41,281 nt of DNA from Duganella sacchari (GTDB lineage: Bacteria; Pseudomonadota; Gammaproteobacteria; Burkholderiales; Burkholderiaceae_D): the NCBI RefSeq assembly GCF_900143065.1, contig NZ_FRCX01000022.1, positions 1-41,281 of the forward strand. Reading direction: 5' to 3'. Below, piece by piece: positions 23,977-34,021 of this stretch (positions within the stretch are counted from its first letter, which is position 1; the number at the start of each line of letters is the position of its first letter). The translations under genes were made by a program, and so were the position numbers. The notes beneath the pieces are model-generated. The model had not been told where the DNA came from. It made no database searches and saw only the letters and a program-made list of their open reading frames with translations.

Positions 23977-26301
23977 ATGGCTTTTAAGGGTATTTTCTCG
24001 CGCGGCAGCCGGAATGCCGCCCAGGATGCGGCCGCGAATTCGGAGTTTGGCGATTCGCAGTTCCTGCATACCGCCGCCGGCGGCACGCCCGCGCCGCCGG
24101 CGTCCATGTCCACGCCCACGTCCGCAGCTGACGACAGCGACGCCGCGCCGCTGCGCCTGCGCGATGCGCTGGGACGCCGCCGGACGCCTGCTCCCGTCGA
24201 AACCGGTCCCGGATTCAAGCTGCCGCTGATCGGCCATCTGCCGGCACAACGCCAGCTGAGCGTGCTGTCGACCGCATTGGCGGTCTCGCTGGGCCTGAGC
24301 GCCGTGTTCGTGGCCTTCAACACCGTCCACAGCGCCAACCGCTCGGCGCAAACCCAGGTGGCCAGCGATGCGCTGATGCATTCGCAGCGCATCGGCAAGG
24401 CGGCGCCAAACGCGGTGCAGGGCAGCGTGGAGGGCTTCCGCCAGTTGGAGGAGAGCCGCAAGGAACTCAATAACGACATCAACCTGATGACGCGCGGCGG
24501 CCAGTACCAGGGCCGTTCCATCGGGGAGCCGCGCTCCGACATCGCCGTGGTGGTGGCTGCCGCGCGCAAGCAATGGACCGCAACCGATCTTGCTGCCGGC
24601 ACCATCCTGACGCTCAAGGCGGACCTGAGCGGCATGGACAAGACGCTGCAAACGCTGAACGAAATGTCGCCCGATCTGCTGGTGCGTACCGAAGACATCA
24701 TCGGCCTCAAAGTACAGCGTGGCGCCTCGGCACGCGAGATCGCCGCACTGGGCAAGCTGACCATGCTGACCCAGCGCATGAGCCGCAGCGCCAGTGAATT
24801 CCTCACCGCAGGCGGCATCAGCTCGGAGACCGCTTTCCAGCTGGGGCGTGATACCACGGTGTTCCGCAATACCATCGACGGCTTCCTGAGTGGCAGCGTG
24901 CCGCAAGGGCTGGCTGCCGTGCGCGAACCGGACCTGCGCGCCAAATTCACCGAGCTGCGGGACGCTTTCGAGGCGTACCAGAAGCTGGTGACGGCCATCC
25001 TGGACAAGCTGGATAAATTCAACGCCGCCAAAGCCGCCGAACAGCTGATCTTCAACGATAACGAAGCACTGCGCCAGCGCCTCGGCGTTTTACAGCAGGC
25101 TTACCGCGAAAATCAGGACTCGCTCGACATCACCTTCTGGCTGATGGTGGCCGGCGGCATGATGACGCTGGTGACGGCCGCCGCGATCGGCCGCGTGCTG
25201 CTGATGGATTCGCACAACCGCACGCGCGGCGCGGAACGCCGCCGCCAGGAAGCGGAAGCCATGCGCCAGCAGGCGCAGCGCCAGGAAGAGGAAGCCAAGT
25301 CGATGAACGACCAGAATCAGGCGGCGATCCTGCGCCTGATGAACGAGTTGCAGGAAGTGGCGGATGGCGATTTGACGGTGCAGGCGACGGTGTCCGAAGA
25401 CATCACCGGCGCGATTGCCGATTCGGTCAACTACACGGTAGAGGAGCTGCGGGGCCTGGTGGGGCGCGTGACGGCGACAGCCGAACAGGTGACCAAGGCT
25501 TCCACGCACGCGCAAAGCATCTCCAGCGATCTGCTGTCGGCATCGCAGCAGCAGTCGCGCGAAATCCAGGATGCGTCGTCCACCGTGGTGACGATGGCCA
25601 ACGAGATTACCGATGTGTCGCGCTCCGCCAGCGAATCGGCGGACGTGGCGCGCCAGTCGGTCGCTGCGGCGCAGCAGGGTTCGACGGCGGTGGAAAACGC
25701 CATCAAGGGCATGCACGAGATCCGCGAGCAGATTCAGGATACGTCCAAGCGCATCAAGCGGCTGGGCGAATCGTCGCAGGAGATTGGCGAGATCACCGAG
25801 CTGATTTCCGACATTACCGAACAGACCAACGTGCTGGCGCTGAACGCCGCGATTCAGGCCGCCTCCGCAGGGGAAGCGGGGCGCGGCTTCTCGGTGGTGG
25901 CGGAAGAGGTGCAGCGGCTGGCGGAGCGCTCGGCCGAAGCGGCCAAGCAGATCGGCGCACTGGTGCGTACGATTCAGACTGACACCCACGACGCGGTGGC
26001 GGCGATGGAAAAATCCACGCAGGGCGTGGTGGAAGGCGCGCGCCTGTCCGATGCGGCTGGCGCGGCGCTGCATGATATTTCGCAGGTGTCCAACCGTCTG
26101 GCGGAGCTGATTTCCGGCATTGCGCAGGCGACCGGGCAGCAGGCCACGTCGGCGTCCGGCGTGGCGCAGAACATCCAGCATATTCTCGCGGTGACGGAGC
26201 AGACCCAGGACGGCACGCAGCAAACCGCACAATCGATTCACAAGTTATCGGTGCTGGCGCAGGAGTTGAAGAACTCCGTGGCGCGATTCCGCATCGCTTA
26301 A
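23977..26301 (+). CDS. pilJ: Methyl-accepting chemotaxis-type receptor PilJ
   Basis: This 774-residue Pil-Chp receptor senses pilus-related or surface cues and controls ChpA. The first membrane helix is at about residues 94-115 and the second at about 386-410. The segment between them is periplasmic and should be PilJ-type helical sensor modules. A HAMP region and the long cytoplasmic signalling hairpin follow, whose tip reads QTNVLALNAAIQAASAGEAG and GRGFSVVAEEVQRLAERSAE (about residues 616-650). An N-terminal cytoplasmic extension of about 90 low-complexity Ala/Pro/Ser residues is longer than in the Pseudomonas protein. Confidence 0.92.
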   Translation: MAFKGIFSRGSRNAAQDAAANSEFGDSQFLHTAAGGTPAPPASMSTPTSAADDSDAAPLRLRDALGRRRTPAPVETGPGFKLPLIGHLPAQRQLSVLSTALAVSLGLSAVFVAFNTVHSANRSAQTQVASDALMHSQRIGKAAPNAVQGSVEGFRQLEESRKELNNDINLMTRGGQYQGRSIGEPRSDIAVVVAAARKQWTATDLAAGTILTLKADLSGMDKTLQTLNEMSPDLLVRTEDIIGLKVQRGASAREIAALGKLTMLTQRMSRSASEFLTAGGISSETAFQLGRDTTVFRNTIDGFLSGSVPQGLAAVREPDLRAKFTELRDAFEAYQKLVTAILDKLDKFNAAKAAEQLIFNDNEALRQRLGVLQQAYRENQDSLDITFWLMVAGGMMTLVTAAAIGRVLLMDSHNRTRGAERRRQEAEAMRQQAQRQEEEAKSMNDQNQAAILRLMNELQEVADGDLTVQATVSEDITGAIADSVNYTVEELRGLVGRVTATAEQVTKASTHAQSISSDLLSASQQQSREIQDASSTVVTMANEITDVSRSASESADVARQSVAAAQQGSTAVENAIKGMHEIREQIQDTSKRIKRLGESSQEIGEITELISDITEQTNVLALNAAIQAASAGEAGRGFSVVAEEVQRLAERSAEAAKQIGALVRTIQTDTHDAVAAMEKSTQGVVEGARLSDAAGAALHDISQVSNRLAELISGIAQATGQQATSASGVAQNIQHILAVTEQTQDGTQQTAQSIHKLSVLAQELKNSVARFRIA

Positions 26302-26316
26302 AGGCCGAGACCAAGC

Positions 26317-29300
26317 ATGACCACAACTGATTTATCGACACCACAGCAGCCGCAATTCGACACTGGCCCTTTGTCATGGGTGATGGTGGAAATTCGCGAG
26401 TCGCTGGCACGTTCGCGCACCGCGCTGTTCGAGGCGGGTGGACGGGCGCCGGAAGATCAGGCCACCCAGCTGCAGCATGCGAAGTCGCATTTGCACCAGG
26501 CGCATGGCGCCTTGCAGATGGTGGATGTGGATGGCGTCAGCCAGATGACGGCAGTGGCCGAGGCGGCACTGGACGCCTTCAAGGCGGGGACGCTCAAGTG
26601 CAGCGCCGATAACGCACAGGCGGTGGCGCAGCTGTATCAGGCGCTGGTGGAGTATCTGGAAGAGCTGCTGGAAGGGGCGCCATCGCAGCCGGTGAAGCTG
26701 TTCCCTTACTACCGCGCCGTGCAGGAGATGCTGGGTGTGGAGCGCATCCACCCGGCGGATTTGTTCTATCCCGACTTGTCGCAGCCGGTGCATTTGCCAG
26801 CGGCCGCCGGTGCGTCCGATGCGGCCGCGCCGGACTACGCGGCCTTCCGCCAGCGCTTCGAGCGCGCATTGCTGCCTTACCTGAAATCGGCCGACGCCGC
26901 GCAGCAGCAGGAACTGGCGGCGCCGCTGCTGGACGCCGTCAAGCTGGTGGCCGATGCCCAGCAGGACGACGCGGCGCGCACGTTCTGGCTGACGATGCAG
27001 GGCTTTGCGGAGCTGGTGGCTGGCGGCCAGCTGGCTGGCGGCTTGTACGTGAAGCAGTTGTTCGGGTTGATCAATTTGCAGATACGCCGTTTGAGCCAGG
27101 GGACAGCGGCGCAGCCGGAAGCGATGCTGCGGGATGCCTTGTTCTTCATTGCGACCGCAGGCAGCGAATCGTCGTCGTCCATCGTGCAGCAGTTGCGTGG
27201 CGCGTTTGCGCTGGACGGCCTGGCGTCCACGGACTATGAAACGCGGCGCTACGGCCAGGTCGATACGGAAGCGCTGGAACGTGCCAAACACGGCATCGCG
27301 CAAGCCAAGACATACTGGGATCGCCTGGCGGCAGCGGAAATCGATCCAGCGCTGGATGCTTCGTTTGACGCTGCGCTGCATGACGTGGCGGCGGAGTGCG
27401 ACAGGCTGAATCTGTCCGCGCTGGGCGCTTTGCTGCGCCAGTTGGCCGATGTGGCGCGCAAAGCCGTCTCCGCAGGCCGCAGCGAGGAGCTGGCGCTGGA
27501 AATGGCGACGGCCTTGCTGTTTGCGGAGCACGGCCTGCAGCACGTCCGTCATCTGCCGGATGATTTTGCGGCGCACGCCGATACCATAGGCGCGCGCTTG
27601 CTGGCGCTGGTGTCCGGCGAGACTCCACCGGAGCCGGCGCAGTGGCAAAAGGGTCTGGCGCATCAGATGCAGCAGGACGATACGGTCATCGCGCTGGCGA
27701 TGGAGATGAAGACCGGCCTGCGCCAGGTGGAGAAGGGGCTGGATGATTATTATGCCGATCCGTCCAGACGTCCAGCGCTGCTTGAACTGGAGCCGGTGCT
27801 GCATCAGCTGCAAGGTGCGCTGGCGGTGCTGGACCAGGACGGTGCGATGCACGCCGCGCAGCATGTGAAGGGGATGGTGTCGGCATTGGCCCATGGCGAG
27901 GGTGATCCTTCTGCTGAACCGAAGGCGCTGGATGACATTGCGCAGAACGTCGGCGCGCTGGGCTTCTTTGTGGATATGCTGGCGCAGAATGCGGCGGGTG
28001 CGCGCGAGCGGTTTGTGTTCGATGCTGCACAAGGCACGTTCCGTTCGGTGCCGTTCAAGAAAATGGCGGCGTCGGACTCGATACCGGTACTGGATGAGCA
28101 GGTGCCGGCGCCCGCGCCGCTGTCGATGCCGGTCGAGACGCCGCCACCGGCCGCCAGCGACGCTGCGGTGGAGGCGGAGCTGCTGGAGATCTTTATCGCC
28201 GAGGCGCAAGAGGTGCTGGTGTTTGTGGATGCCACGCTGGCCAAGCCGCGCGTGGAGTCTGGCAGTGAAGAGAATCTGACCATGCAGCGGCGTTCCTTCC
28301 ATACGCTGAAGGGCAGCGGACGTATGGTGGGCTTGAATCAGTTTGCCGATGCTGCTTACGCTATCGAGAAGGTGATGAATGTCTGGCTGGCAGAAGCGCG
28401 GCCAGCGACCGATGCATTGTTTGATTTGCTCGACGCTGCGGCGCGTGAGATGTCGGCCTGGGTGGCGGAACTGGTCGCCAACGGCATTTCGCACCGCAGC
28501 GCGGATGCCATCATTGAGGCCGCCGTGCGGGTGCAGGAAGGCGGCGAGCCAGCCTTGCCGCCAGCAGTTGAGGAAATTGAAGCCATCGCCGCGCCTGACG
28601 AAGCATTCGTCACTGAGCCAATCACGCCGCCTGTCGTCAGCCATGGCAATGTCATCGAGTTCCCGACTATCACGCCGCCAGCCGCGCCGCGTGACGACAA
28701 CATTAAGCACATCGGCGATCTGGAAATTCCTCTGCCGCTGTATAACATCTATCTGCACGAATCCGATGACCTGGTGCGCAAGCTGGTGCAGGACTTCGGC
28801 GAATGGCGCCACGAGCCGCGCCGTCCGGTGAATCCGGACGCTTTGCAGGCCTCGCACACACTGGCGGGCACCTCCGGCACGGTTGGTTTCAACGTCCTGC
28901 GCGAACTGGCGCTGGCGCTGGAGTCCACGCTGGAGGTGCTGTTGCCGCCAGCGCCGCATCTGGATCAGGTTCAACATGATCTGCTGGACTTCACCATGGA
29001 GCGCATCCGCCAGATGCTGCAAAGCTTTGCAGCAGGCGAATTGCCCTCTGCGCAGCCGGAACTGATCGGCGCCTTGCACGGCTTGCGCGATGAGCTGATG
29101 GCGATGCCGCCTGCAGCCAGCAATGAGATCGAGGCGCGGCTTGATAGCCTGGTGGCTGAGACCATGGATGGCTTGAACCCTGCGCCGGAAGCACCGCAGG
29201 AATCCGCGCTGGATACGCTGTTCCGCGAGACTTACAACGCTATCAGTGGCACCGTGCCGGAATCGGAAGCGCCGGTCGCGCCGCCAGTGAAGAAAAAGCC

Positions 29301-31791
29301 GGAAGTGCATATCGATGACGGCATCGATGATTTGTTCAACGCCGCGTTTGACGATGCCTTTGCTGAGCCGCCATTGAAGATCGCCGCGCCGCTCGCACCC
29401 GAGCCCGAGTTGGAGCCCGCAGCGCCAGCGCCTGCGCCAGTTGAAGCAGATCCGTTCGACGCTGGAACGGATTTCATCGCGCCTGCGCCAGTCATTGCGG
29501 ACGCGGCGCCGCTCGAACCCGAGGCCGACGCCGAGGTGATCGCGCTGGCACCGGCCGAGCCGGAAATCCTGACTGCAGCCCCCGCCGTCTTCCACGACGA
29601 ACTGGATGCCGACCTGCTGCCGGTTTTCCTGGAAGAGGGCGCCGACCTGCTGCCGCAGGTGGGCGAAGCATTGCGCGCCTGGCAGCACCATCCGGCCGAT
29701 GTCTCGCAAGCCCAAAGCCTGCTGCGTCTGCTGCACACCGTCAAAGGCAGCGCACGCATGGCGGGTGCGATGCGCCTCGGCCAGCATTGCCATGAAATCG
29801 AAACCCACATCGAAAACATGGTACATGCCGGCTCCGCAACGCCGCACGCTTTCGAAGAACTGCTGGCCCACTACGACCACGCGCTGCTGCTATTCGAACA
29901 ATTGCAACGCCCGGATGCGCTGCTCGCCGACGCGCCGCCTGCGCCAATGGAGAGCGATGCATCCGCCGCCCTACCTGCCGTACCGGCCGACGAAGCCCAG
30001 GCCAGCACCAAATCGCCACTGGTCCGCGTCCGCGCCGACATTCTTGACCGCCTGGTGAACCAGGCCGGTGAAGTATCGATCTCGCGCTCACGGTTGGAAA
30101 ACGAAGTCGAAACCCTGCGCACCTCGCTGAGCGACTTCTCCGACAACCTGGCCCGCTTGCGCCGCCAACTGCGTGAAATCGAAATGCAGGCCGAATCGCA
30201 GATCGCGTCGCGCATGTCGATTTCCACCGAGCGTGAATTCGATCCACTGGAATTCGACCGCTTCACCCGTCTGCAAGAACTCACCCGCATGATGGCCGAA
30301 AGCGTCAACGACGTCGCCAGCTTCCACGAAAGCCTGACCCGCAGCGTCGATAACGCCCACGGCGACCTTACCCAGCAAGCCCGCCTGACGCGCGACCTGC
30401 AACGTGACCTGATGCGCGTGCGGATGGTGCCATTCGCCAGCATTGCCGAACGCCTGTTCCGCGTTGCCCGCCAAAGCGCCAAGGACGTGGACAAGCGCGT
30501 CAACCTCGATATCCGTGGCGGCTCGGTGGAGCTGGACCGCAGTGTGCTGGAACGCATGTCCGCACCGTTCGAACACCTGCTGCGCAACGCCATCGCCCAC
30601 GGCGTGGAGTCGCGCCAGGGCCGCACTGCCGCAGGCAAGAATGAAATAGGCGAACTGCTGGTGCAGGTGGCGCAGGAAGGCAATGAAGTCGTGATTGAAT
30701 TCAGCGATGACGGTGGCGGCCTGGATCTGGACCGCATCAAGGCCAAGGCCATCAGCGTCGGCCTGCTGCACGAGGGCGAGGACGCCAGCGATACGCAAAT
30801 CGCCGACCTGATTTTCGAACCCGGCTTTTCCACCGCCGAGTCGTTGACCGAGCTGTCGGGGCGCGGCGTCGGTATGGATGTGGTGCAGTCGGAAGCGCAG
30901 GCGCTGGGTGGCCGCGTGGATATGTACTCGGAACGCGGCAAAGGCACGCGTTTTGCGATCCGCCTGCCGCTGACCTTGGCCGTCACGCAGGTCGTGCTGC
31001 TGGCCGCTGGCGGCAAGACCTACGCCCTGCCAGCAATTCTGGTTGAGCAGGTGGTGCAAATGAAGGAAGCCGCCCTCGGCGAAGCACGCGAGCAAGGCAT
31101 GCGGTACCTGCCGACGCTGTTGGGCGATACCGCGCAGCCGCCGGTGCAGCGCTCAGCGCCGGTGATGATGCTTAAGAACGGCAACGAGCATCTGGCGCTG
31201 CAGGTGGATGAGGTGCTGGGCAATCGCGAGGTGGTCATCAAGAACATCGGCCCGCAGCTGTCGCGCATGGTCGGCATCGCCGGCGCCACGGTGCTGGGTA
31301 CCGGCGACATTGTGCTGATCTTGAATCCGGTCGCGCTGGCGCAGCATCTGGCACACCATCCCGAAGTGAAGGCGCACTATGCGCAAGTGGCGGCGGACAG
31401 CCCGGCGGTGACGCCGCAAGTTGGCCGCACCATCATGGTGGTGGACGATTCGCTGACGGTACGGCGCGTGACGCAGCGCCTGCTGGAGCGCGAAGGCTAC
31501 CGCGTGCTGCTGGCCAAGGATGGCGTGGATGCGCTGGAGCAGCTGCAGGAAACCTCGCCGGACCTGATGCTGGTCGATATCGAAATGCCGCGCATGGATG
31601 GCTTCGATCTGACCCGCAATGTGCGCGGCGATGAACGCACCAGGCACATCCCCATCATCATGATTACCTCGCGCAGCGCGGACAAGCACCGCAACGTAGC
31701 GCTGGAACTGGGCGTGAATGCCTACTTCGGCAAGCCGTTCCAGGAGGATGTGCTGATGGAGGCGATCACTGGCCTGTTGACGGTTTCTTGA
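26317..31791 (+). CDS. chpA: Hybrid CheA-type histidine kinase ChpA/PilL
   Basis: This 1824-residue central kinase of the Pil-Chp system controls type IV pili. The N-terminal 600 or so residues are helical modules resembling degenerate phosphotransfer domains without a clear His. Three Hpt domains carry an acceptor His: His662 (FHTLKGSGRM), His847 (SHTLAGTSG) and His1140 (LHTVKGSARM). A dimerisation region follows from about residue 1232, then an ATPase at about 1410-1550 (HLLRNAIAHGVES, DDGGGLD, GRGVGMDVV), a CheW-like domain to about 1690, and a receiver with Asp1754 as phospho-acceptor. Pro/Ala/Glu-rich linkers join the Hpts. The last 26 bases overlap phrB. Confidence 0.92.
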   Translation: MTTTDLSTPQQPQFDTGPLSWVMVEIRESLARSRTALFEAGGRAPEDQATQLQHAKSHLHQAHGALQMVDVDGVSQMTAVAEAALDAFKAGTLKCSADNAQAVAQLYQALVEYLEELLEGAPSQPVKLFPYYRAVQEMLGVERIHPADLFYPDLSQPVHLPAAAGASDAAAPDYAAFRQRFERALLPYLKSADAAQQQELAAPLLDAVKLVADAQQDDAARTFWLTMQGFAELVAGGQLAGGLYVKQLFGLINLQIRRLSQGTAAQPEAMLRDALFFIATAGSESSSSIVQQLRGAFALDGLASTDYETRRYGQVDTEALERAKHGIAQAKTYWDRLAAAEIDPALDASFDAALHDVAAECDRLNLSALGALLRQLADVARKAVSAGRSEELALEMATALLFAEHGLQHVRHLPDDFAAHADTIGARLLALVSGETPPEPAQWQKGLAHQMQQDDTVIALAMEMKTGLRQVEKGLDDYYADPSRRPALLELEPVLHQLQGALAVLDQDGAMHAAQHVKGMVSALAHGEGDPSAEPKALDDIAQNVGALGFFVDMLAQNAAGARERFVFDAAQGTFRSVPFKKMAASDSIPVLDEQVPAPAPLSMPVETPPPAASDAAVEAELLEIFIAEAQEVLVFVDATLAKPRVESGSEENLTMQRRSFHTLKGSGRMVGLNQFADAAYAIEKVMNVWLAEARPATDALFDLLDAAAREMSAWVAELVANGISHRSADAIIEAAVRVQEGGEPALPPAVEEIEAIAAPDEAFVTEPITPPVVSHGNVIEFPTITPPAAPRDDNIKHIGDLEIPLPLYNIYLHESDDLVRKLVQDFGEWRHEPRRPVNPDALQASHTLAGTSGTVGFNVLRELALALESTLEVLLPPAPHLDQVQHDLLDFTMERIRQMLQSFAAGELPSAQPELIGALHGLRDELMAMPPAASNEIEARLDSLVAETMDGLNPAPEAPQESALDTLFRETYNAISGTVPESEAPVAPPVKKKPEVHIDDGIDDLFNAAFDDAFAEPPLKIAAPLAPEPELEPAAPAPAPVEADPFDAGTDFIAPAPVIADAAPLEPEADAEVIALAPAEPEILTAAPAVFHDELDADLLPVFLEEGADLLPQVGEALRAWQHHPADVSQAQSLLRLLHTVKGSARMAGAMRLGQHCHEIETHIENMVHAGSATPHAFEELLAHYDHALLLFEQLQRPDALLADAPPAPMESDASAALPAVPADEAQASTKSPLVRVRADILDRLVNQAGEVSISRSRLENEVETLRTSLSDFSDNLARLRRQLREIEMQAESQIASRMSISTEREFDPLEFDRFTRLQELTRMMAESVNDVASFHESLTRSVDNAHGDLTQQARLTRDLQRDLMRVRMVPFASIAERLFRVARQSAKDVDKRVNLDIRGGSVELDRSVLERMSAPFEHLLRNAIAHGVESRQGRTAAGKNEIGELLVQVAQEGNEVVIEFSDDGGGLDLDRIKAKAISVGLLHEGEDASDTQIADLIFEPGFSTAESLTELSGRGVGMDVVQSEAQALGGRVDMYSERGKGTRFAIRLPLTLAVTQVVLLAAGGKTYALPAILVEQVVQMKEAALGEAREQGMRYLPTLLGDTAQPPVQRSAPVMMLKNGNEHLALQVDEVLGNREVVIKNIGPQLSRMVGIAGATVLGTGDIVLILNPVALAQHLAHHPEVKAHYAQVAADSPAVTPQVGRTIMVVDDSLTVRRVTQRLLEREGYRVLLAKDGVDALEQLQETSPDLMLVDIEMPRMDGFDLTRNVRGDERTRHIPIIMITSRSADKHRNVALELGVNAYFGKPFQEDVLMEAITGLLTVS

Positions 31792-33211
31792 CCACCTCGT
31801 AGCGCTCAAGCGTGCGTTTGCGCGCTTCGTCGTGCTTGACGATGGGCGCCGGATAGCCTGGCGCCAGCAGGCGTGGCGCCAGCCATGGCGCGTGGATTTC
31901 CTTGTTGCTCAACTCTTTCAGTTGCGGCAGGTAGCGGCGGATGAATTTCCCTTCGCCGTCAAACTTCTCCGACTGCGACACCGGATTGAAGATGCGGAAG
32001 TAGGGCTGTGCATCGCAGCCGGACGACGACGCCCACTGCCAGCCGCCGTTGTTGGATGCCAGATCGAAGTCGTTGAGGTGCAGCGCGAAGTAGGCTTCGC
32101 CACGGCGCCAGTCGATGCCGAGATCTTTGGTCAGGAAGCTGGCCACCACCATGCGCAAGCGGTTGTGCATCCAGCCGGTCTGGTTAATCTGCAGCATGGC
32201 CGCATCCACCAGCGGATAGCCGGTGCGGCCTTCGCACCACGCGTCGAACATCTGGTCCGCTTCCGGCCCGGTTTCCCATTCGATGGCGTCATAGGCGGGC
32301 TTGTAGGACGTGCCCACCACATGCGGATTGTGGAACAGGATCATGGCGTAGAACTCGCGCCAGATCAGCTCCGATAGCCAGACGGCCGCGCCTTCGCCGC
32401 CAGCGCCGCGTTCCTGCAGATCCACGATCGTGCGGACCAGATGGCGCACCGACAGCGTGCCAAAGCGGAAGTGCACGGACAGGTAGGATGGACCTTTGAC
32501 GGCCGGATAGTCACGCGCCACATTGTAGTCGGCGATGCGCGATAAAAAATCTTCAAACAACGCCGAGGCGCCCGACATGCCGGTCGGGATTTTCAGCTTG
32601 GACAGATTGCTCGGTTCGAAGCCCAGGTCCGCCAGTGTGGGCAGCGCCGGTGCGTGCGCTGGACGCGGCGCCAGGCGCGCCGCATGCGGTTCGATGTTGT
32701 ACGGCGCCAGCACCGACGGATCGGCCGCCAGTTTCTTCAGCCACGCGTTCTTGTACGGCGTGAACACCGAGAACACGCCGCCGGTCTGCGACAGCACCTC
32801 GCTCTTTTCAAAAATCACCTGGTCCTTGTAGCTGGCGAACTGGCGACCGGCGGCGCGCAGGCTGCGTTCCACCGTGGCGTCGCGTTCTATCGCTTGCGGC
32901 TCATAATCGTGGTTGCAGAACACCGCTTCCACGCCGAGTTCCGCCGCCAGCGCCGGAATTTCATGCACCGGATCGCCATGCCGCACGATGAGATGGCCGC
33001 CCATCTGCTCCAGTTCGGATGCCACTTCGGCAATGCTGGCGTGGATGAAGTCAACGCGGCGGTCGCGGCGCGGCAGGGTGTCCAGGATCGTGGTGTCGTA
33101 GACAAAAACGCAATACACCTTGTCGCTTTCCAGTAGCGCCTGATGCAGGGCAACGTGGTCAAAAACACGCAGATCGCGGCGTAGCCATACGAGGGAAGAA
33201 GTCAGTTTCAT
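31766..33211 (-). CDS. phrB: Deoxyribodipyrimidine photolyase
   Basis: This light-driven enzyme splits cyclobutane pyrimidine dimers. The 481-residue protein has the N-terminal antenna-binding Rossmann domain (LVWLRRDLRVFDHVALHQAL) and the FAD-binding C-terminal domain. The C-terminal signature segments are TGYPLVDAAMLQINQTGWMH, NNGGWQWASSSGCDAQPYFR and IFNPVSQSEKFD, all typical of class I CPD photolyases. It is transcribed against chpA, overlapping its 3' end. The start at ATG 33211 is within a 153-base divergent gap to yqgE. Confidence 0.95.
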   Translation of the reverse strand: MKLTSSLVWLRRDLRVFDHVALHQALLESDKVYCVFVYDTTILDTLPRRDRRVDFIHASIAEVASELEQMGGHLIVRHGDPVHEIPALAAELGVEAVFCNHDYEPQAIERDATVERSLRAAGRQFASYKDQVIFEKSEVLSQTGGVFSVFTPYKNAWLKKLAADPSVLAPYNIEPHAARLAPRPAHAPALPTLADLGFEPSNLSKLKIPTGMSGASALFEDFLSRIADYNVARDYPAVKGPSYLSVHFRFGTLSVRHLVRTIVDLQERGAGGEGAAVWLSELIWREFYAMILFHNPHVVGTSYKPAYDAIEWETGPEADQMFDAWCEGRTGYPLVDAAMLQINQTGWMHNRLRMVVASFLTKDLGIDWRRGEAYFALHLNDFDLASNNGGWQWASSSGCDAQPYFRIFNPVSQSEKFDGEGKFIRRYLPQLKELSNKEIHAPWLAPRLLAPGYPAPIVKHDEARKRTLERYEVVKKPSTGQ

Positions 33212-33364
33212 TCGGTCTGTATCAATCTTGTAGGGGACGCGATCGTAGATCCGGCCCCAATTCAGTGTAAACTACAGGGTAAACAGAGTTGCTAGCCGCG
33301 CGATACTACAGTAATTGTCAGCAGCACAGAGAGAACACGCACCCCAGCAGAGAGAGCAACTTGT

Positions 33365-34021
33365 ATGAAGAAGAGCAAAATAGGCAAAACTCTACCTGTA
33401 GCCGGCTTGATGCAGGACGCCGACGATTCCCTGGAACCCATTGGCGCCGTCACGGCTTCTACCCTTAATCTCGCAAATCATTTCCTTATAGCAATGCCAT
33501 CCATGCAGGATCCGGTCTTCGGCGGTACGGTGGTGTATGTTTGTGAGCACAATGAAAACGGTGTGTTGGGCGTGGTGATCAACAAGCCCACCGACATGAC
33601 CATGCACACGCTGTTCGAGCGCATTGACCTCAAGGTCGATCACGGCCTGGAAGGCCATGACGACGAACCGATCATGTTTGGCGGCCCGGTGCAGGACGAC
33701 CGCGGCTTCGTGCTGCATACGCCCGGCCACCGCTATTCGTCCTCGCTGACGGTGACCAAGGACATCGCCTTCACCACGTCCATCGACGTGCTGGAAGCGG
33801 TAGCCGCCGGCGATGGTCCGCCGCGCATGCTGGTTTCGATCGGCTACTCGGGCTGGAGTCCGGGCCAGCTGGAAGAAGAGATCAGCCGCAATGGCTGGCT
33901 GACAGTGGGCGCCGATCCGGAAATCCTGTTCAATATGCCGATTGAAGACCGCTACACGGCGGCGATGCGCCTGCTGGGTATCGATCCGCTGATGCTGACC
34001 TCCGAGGCGGGCCACGCGTAA
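33365..34021 (+). CDS. YqgE/AlgH family protein
   Basis: This 218-residue conserved protein of unclear function (UPF0301) is named for a locus affecting alginate in Pseudomonas. The conserved motifs NHFLIAMPSMQDPVFGGTVV, HNENGVLGVVINKP, FGGPVQDDRGFVLH and IGYSGWSPGQLEEEI are present. The first 35 residues are an extension that lacks obvious conservation; the ATG at 33365 has a purine-rich AGAGAGAG upstream. In proteobacteria it is regularly beside ruvX, as here, where the stop touches the next ATG. The 153-base gap upstream contains two GTAAAC repeats but no promoter I can place confidently. Confidence 0.9.
   Translation: MKKSKIGKTLPVAGLMQDADDSLEPIGAVTASTLNLANHFLIAMPSMQDPVFGGTVVYVCEHNENGVLGVVINKPTDMTMHTLFERIDLKVDHGLEGHDDEPIMFGGPVQDDRGFVLHTPGHRYSSSLTVTKDIAFTTSIDVLEAVAAGDGPPRMLVSIGYSGWSPGQLEEEISRNGWLTVGADPEILFNMPIEDRYTAAMRLLGIDPLMLTSEAGHA

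Noticed and set aside
26374..29880. 1168-codon minus-strand open frame opposite chpA
   Set aside because: It is a GC-driven shadow of a strongly supported kinase gene. The product is Arg/Gln/His-rich and shows no domain.
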